Below, piece by piece: positions 36,087-37,761 of a stretch of 37,761 nucleotides of DNA (positions are counted from its first letter, which is position 1; each line of letters starts with the position of its first letter). Where the stretch lies: positions 1-37,761 of the forward strand of contig JAFTXI010000011.1 in assembly GCA_017461665.1 (NCBI GenBank), written 5' to 3'. The translations under genes and the position numbers were made by a program. Below the pieces are notes generated by a model. That model made no database searches, was not told where the DNA came from, and saw only the letters and a list, made by a program, of their open reading frames with translations. This DNA is from Bacteroidales bacterium. GTDB taxonomy: Bacteria; Bacteroidota; Bacteroidia; Bacteroidales; F082.

Positions 36087-36791
36087 ATGAAATACACAAG
36101 AGTACTCTTAAAATTAAGCGGAGAAGCATTGATGGGTAATCAGCAATATGGCATCGACCCTGGGCGTCTCAACGATTATGCAGAAGAAATAGCAGAAGCA
36201 TCAAAACAAGCACAGATAGCAATTGTTATTGGTGGCGGCAATATCTTCCGTGGTTTGCAAGGAGCAAGTAAGGGAATGGACAGAATACAAGGCGACTATA
36301 TGGGAATGCTTGCTACTGTCATCAACAGCATGGCGTTACAATCTACATTGCAAGCCAAAGGTGTTAAGACAGCATTGTTGTCGGGTGTCTTCATCGACCG
36401 TATCGCCGACTCGATGAGCAGTGCCAAAGCGATAAAACTTTTAGAAGAAGGTAATGTCGTTGTCATAGGTGGCGGCTCCGGAAATCCTTTCTTCACAACC
36501 GACACAGCCTCAGCATTGAGAGCCGTTGAAGTCAGAGCCGACATCATCTTGAAGGGAACACGCGTCGATGGAATATACACTGCAGACCCTGAAAAAGACC
36601 CGACAGCAACAAAATTCGATCATATAACATACGACGAAGCTTACAGCAAAAACCTTAAAGTCATGGACTTAACAGCATTTACGTTATGTAAAGAAAACAA
36701 TATGCCGATGTATGTCTTCGATATGAATACTAAAGGAAATCTATTGAAAGTATTAAATGGAGAACAAATTGGTACTTTGGTAACAAAATAA
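36087..36791 (+). CDS. pyrH: UMP kinase
   Basis: Phosphorylates UMP to UDP; the bacterial enzyme is a hexamer of the amino-acid-kinase fold. The 234-residue protein has LKLSGEALMG near the N-terminus, the IVIGGGNIFRG loop, and DTASALRAVEV followed by TRVDGIYTADPEKD. It lies 24 bases after the patatin gene and 51 bases before frr. The pyrH-frr order is widespread in bacteria. Confidence 0.97.
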   Translation: MKYTRVLLKLSGEALMGNQQYGIDPGRLNDYAEEIAEASKQAQIAIVIGGGNIFRGLQGASKGMDRIQGDYMGMLATVINSMALQSTLQAKGVKTALLSGVFIDRIADSMSSAKAIKLLEEGNVVVIGGGSGNPFFTTDTASALRAVEVRADIILKGTRVDGIYTADPEKDPTATKFDHITYDEAYSKNLKVMDLTAFTLCKENNMPMYVFDMNTKGNLLKVLNGEQIGTLVTK

Positions 36792-36814
36792 TATCTACAT
36801 TAACGAAAAATTTT

Positions 36815-36822
36815 TATTTTTG
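36815..36822 (+). promoter_or_regulatory. -7 promoter element TATTTTTG for frr
   Basis: TAnnTTTG match, 20 bases before the frr ATG. It allows frr to be transcribed apart from pyrH. Confidence 0.6.
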
Positions 36823-36842
36823 TGCTCTAAAATAAATGTAAT

Positions 36843-37406
36843 ATGACAGACGAATCTCAATTTATCTTAGATGAAACAACTGAAACCATGGAAAACACCA
36901 TGAAACACATGGAAAACGAGTTTCAGAAAATTAGAGCAGGTAAGGCAAGTCCTGCTATGTTGCAAGGTGTTAAGGTAGAATATTATGGAACAATAGTTCC
37001 TATCGAGCAGACATCCAACATTGGTACACCAGACCCACGCCAAATCATAGTTCAACCTTTCGATAAAAGTTCAATATCAGCAATAGAGAAAGCTATCATG
37101 GCTGCCAACTTGGGCTTCAACCCTAAAAATGAAGGTGACTTCTTGCGTATTCTCGTCCCTCCATTGACAGAAGAACGTCGTAAAGATCTCGCAAAACGCT
37201 CAAAGACAGTGGCAGAAGAGACAAAGGTTGGTATCCGTAACATTCGTCGTAACGCCAACGACGACGCCAAGAAACTTAAAGACGAAGGTGTTTCGGAAGA
37301 CGAAGTCAAGATTGTTACAGAGAAGATTCAAGAACTTACTGACAAATATGTCAAGAAGATTGACGAACTCTGCGAGTTGAAAGTCAAGGATATTTTGACA
37401 GTTTGA
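36843..37406 (+). CDS. frr: Ribosome recycling factor
   Basis: Splits post-termination ribosomes together with EF-G. The 187-residue protein is of typical length and has the diagnostic segments FQKIRAGKASPAML, the QIIVQPFDKSSISAIEKAI stretch, and NEGDFLRILVPPLTEERRKDL. The C-terminal half is the long three-helix bundle. A repeat and a strong terminator follow (37416-37498). Confidence 0.98.
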   Translation: MTDESQFILDETTETMENTMKHMENEFQKIRAGKASPAMLQGVKVEYYGTIVPIEQTSNIGTPDPRQIIVQPFDKSSISAIEKAIMAANLGFNPKNEGDFLRILVPPLTEERRKDLAKRSKTVAEETKVGIRNIRRNANDDAKKLKDEGVSEDEVKIVTEKIQELTDKYVKKIDELCELKVKDILTV

Positions 37407-37415
37407 TTCTTTTTA

Positions 37416-37455
37416 AAACTCGGAAATTTAAAAACTGAGAAACTAAAAAAAATTA
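37416..37455. repeat. Octamer repeat, AAAACTGA family
   Basis: Five 8-base units (AAAACTCG, GAAATTTA, AAAACTGA, GAAACTAA and an A-rich one) between the frr stop codon and the terminator, the same word family as 33510-33557. Confidence 0.75.
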
Positions 37456-37498
37456 ACGCGTTAAGTGCAGAAAAACACCAGCATTTAACGCGTTTTTT
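37455..37498 (+). terminator. Terminator of frr
   Basis: A 14-base stem (37455-37468 with 37481-37494, one G-T pair) with a 12-base loop runs into a T run. Confidence 0.9.
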
Positions 37499-37501
37499 AT
37501 T

Positions 37502-37509
37502 TATCTTTG
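37502..37509 (+). promoter_or_regulatory. -7 promoter element TATCTTTG for the last ORF
   Basis: Perfect TAnnTTTG match only seven bases before ATG 37517, so the transcript would be nearly leaderless. Confidence 0.6.
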
Positions 37510-37516
37510 CGCAACC

Positions 37517-37761
37517 ATGAGAATGCTCCTGTTTTACATATTATTCGCTTTGCTCAGTCAACAGATAACAGACAACGGACAACAGACTTCGTCCACGGTC
37601 GCTGAGCCTGTCGAAGCGCAGATTGTTGAAGAATTAGGAATTAGGAGTGAGGAATTAGGAATTGATTCGGTCGCTGAGCCTGTCGAAGCGCCGGGCGATG
37701 TTGACGTGCCTTCGACAAGCTCAGGCACCTGTACGGACACATTGAATGTGTCCACGTATAT
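37517..37761 (+). CDS. Partial secreted protein with repeat-built N-terminus
   Basis: The frame starts at ATG 37517 and is open for 81 codons to the window edge. The first 14 residues (MRMLLFYILFALLS) look like a short signal peptide. The rest reads mostly as dispersed DNA repeats: GACAACG heptamers (37557-37591), the word GTCGCTGAGCCTGTCGAAGC twice (encoding VAEPVEA), AATTAGG heptamers (37632-37666) and the GGACACAT palindrome (37735-37753). Nothing in it matches a family I know. A -7 element and a preceding terminator support a real transcription start. What the protein does must be coded beyond the window. It could also be a chance open frame. Confidence 0.55.
   Translation, partial: MRMLLFYILFALLSQQITDNGQQTSSTVAEPVEAQIVEELGIRSEELGIDSVAEPVEAPGDVDVPSTSSGTCTDTLNVSTY
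37557..37591. repeat. Heptamer repeat GACAACG inside the last ORF
   Basis: Five 7-base units (GTCAACA, GATAACA, GACAACG, GACAACA, GACTTCG), the same family as 2746-2773. Confidence 0.8.
37596..37728. repeat. Three copies of a GCTGAGCCTGTCGAAG element
   Basis: Two identical 24-base direct copies (37596-37619 and 37668-37691) are 72 bases apart, thus in the same reading frame. A third copy (37710-37724) is inverted with 14 of 15 bases matching and sits in its own small hairpin, GTGCC ... GGCAC (37706-37728). I recall similar GAGCCTGTCGAAG words as dispersed repeats in many bacterial genomes; this is from memory. Confidence 0.85.
37632..37666. repeat. Heptamer repeat AATTAGG inside the last ORF
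   Basis: Five 7-base units, three of them perfect AATTAGG, in frame between the two direct GCTGAGCC copies and encoding ELGIRSEELGI. Confidence 0.8.
37735..37753. repeat. Palindrome GGACACAT-TGA-ATGTGTCC inside the last ORF
   Basis: A perfect eight-base stem, matching the intergenic copy at 28703-28721 except for the loop. Confidence 0.8.

Noticed and set aside
971-37666. CRISPR array as an explanation of the repeats
   Set aside because: Units are 7-8 bases, directly adjacent, without spacers, and no cas genes are present.
37558-37755. Minus-strand frame of 65 codons at the window end
   Set aside because: Low-complexity translation of the same repeats; no promoter or signal on that strand, while the plus strand has both.
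1-37761. tRNA or rRNA genes
   Set aside because: By eye I saw no cloverleaf-like sequence with a TTCGA-type arm and CCA end in the gaps, nor rRNA-like segments; a covariance search could not be run.

Overview
The window looks like chromosomal DNA from a Bacteroidetes member, most likely of the order Bacteroidales. Four things point there. The -7 promoter element TAnnTTTG stands upstream of at least a dozen genes, and Shine-Dalgarno sequences are few. Two secreted subtilases end in a type IX secretion (Por) sorting domain. SecA has the roughly 1,100-residue Bacteroidetes size. Several gene neighbourhoods are typical of the phylum: guaB with three SurA-like genes and moxR, rsfS-ftsH-LUD, and pyrE with a SRPBCC gene. 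I cannot name a genus.

Layout. 1-1031: a Fic-domain gene that has lost its N-terminal DNA-binding part. 1035-4440 (-): two tandem POT-family peptide transporters, then a small secreted or membrane protein of unknown function (4628-5176). 5546-8173 (+): valS. 8360-15173 (-): an envelope-biogenesis cluster read as guaB, a double-parvulin PPIase, a SurA-like lipoprotein without parvulin, SurA and a MoxR ATPase. 15230-21254 (-): two tandem paralogous S8 proteases, about 990 residues each, with T9SS tails. 21459-24601 (-): rsfS-ftsH-LUD operon. 24725-25348 (-): an orphan lipoprotein. 25484-28693: birA (+), a SRPBCC gene and pyrE (-), then a NUDIX gene and coaD (+). 28762-37406 (+): a secreted thioredoxin-fold protein without a CxxC, secA, a patatin/outer-membrane barrel fusion, pyrH and frr. 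A new secreted ORF starts at 37517 and runs off the edge.

Most genes are housekeeping: translation (valS, frr, rsfS), nucleotide and cofactor synthesis (guaB, pyrE, pyrH, coaD, birA), and secretion, folding and proteolysis at the envelope (secA, surA set, ftsH, patatin-barrel). SecA and the SurA proteins would export and chaperone the many signal-peptide proteins encoded here. The two subtilases are probable T9SS cargo.

The striking part is the DNA between the genes. About 20 tracts are degenerate tandem repeats whose period is consistently 7 or 8 bases, with different unit words in different places. Many fold back on themselves. A second family of palindromes has TAGAGACG ... CGTCTCTA ends and occurs at least five times. 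These tracts abut or supply stop codons (fic, birA, NUDIX), can act as terminators, and also lie inside reading frames: birA, the patatin signal peptide and, most clearly, the ORF at 37517, whose first 80 codons after the signal peptide are mostly repeat words in an open frame. The nearest described parallel I know is the heptanucleotide STRR repeats of heterocystous cyanobacteria.
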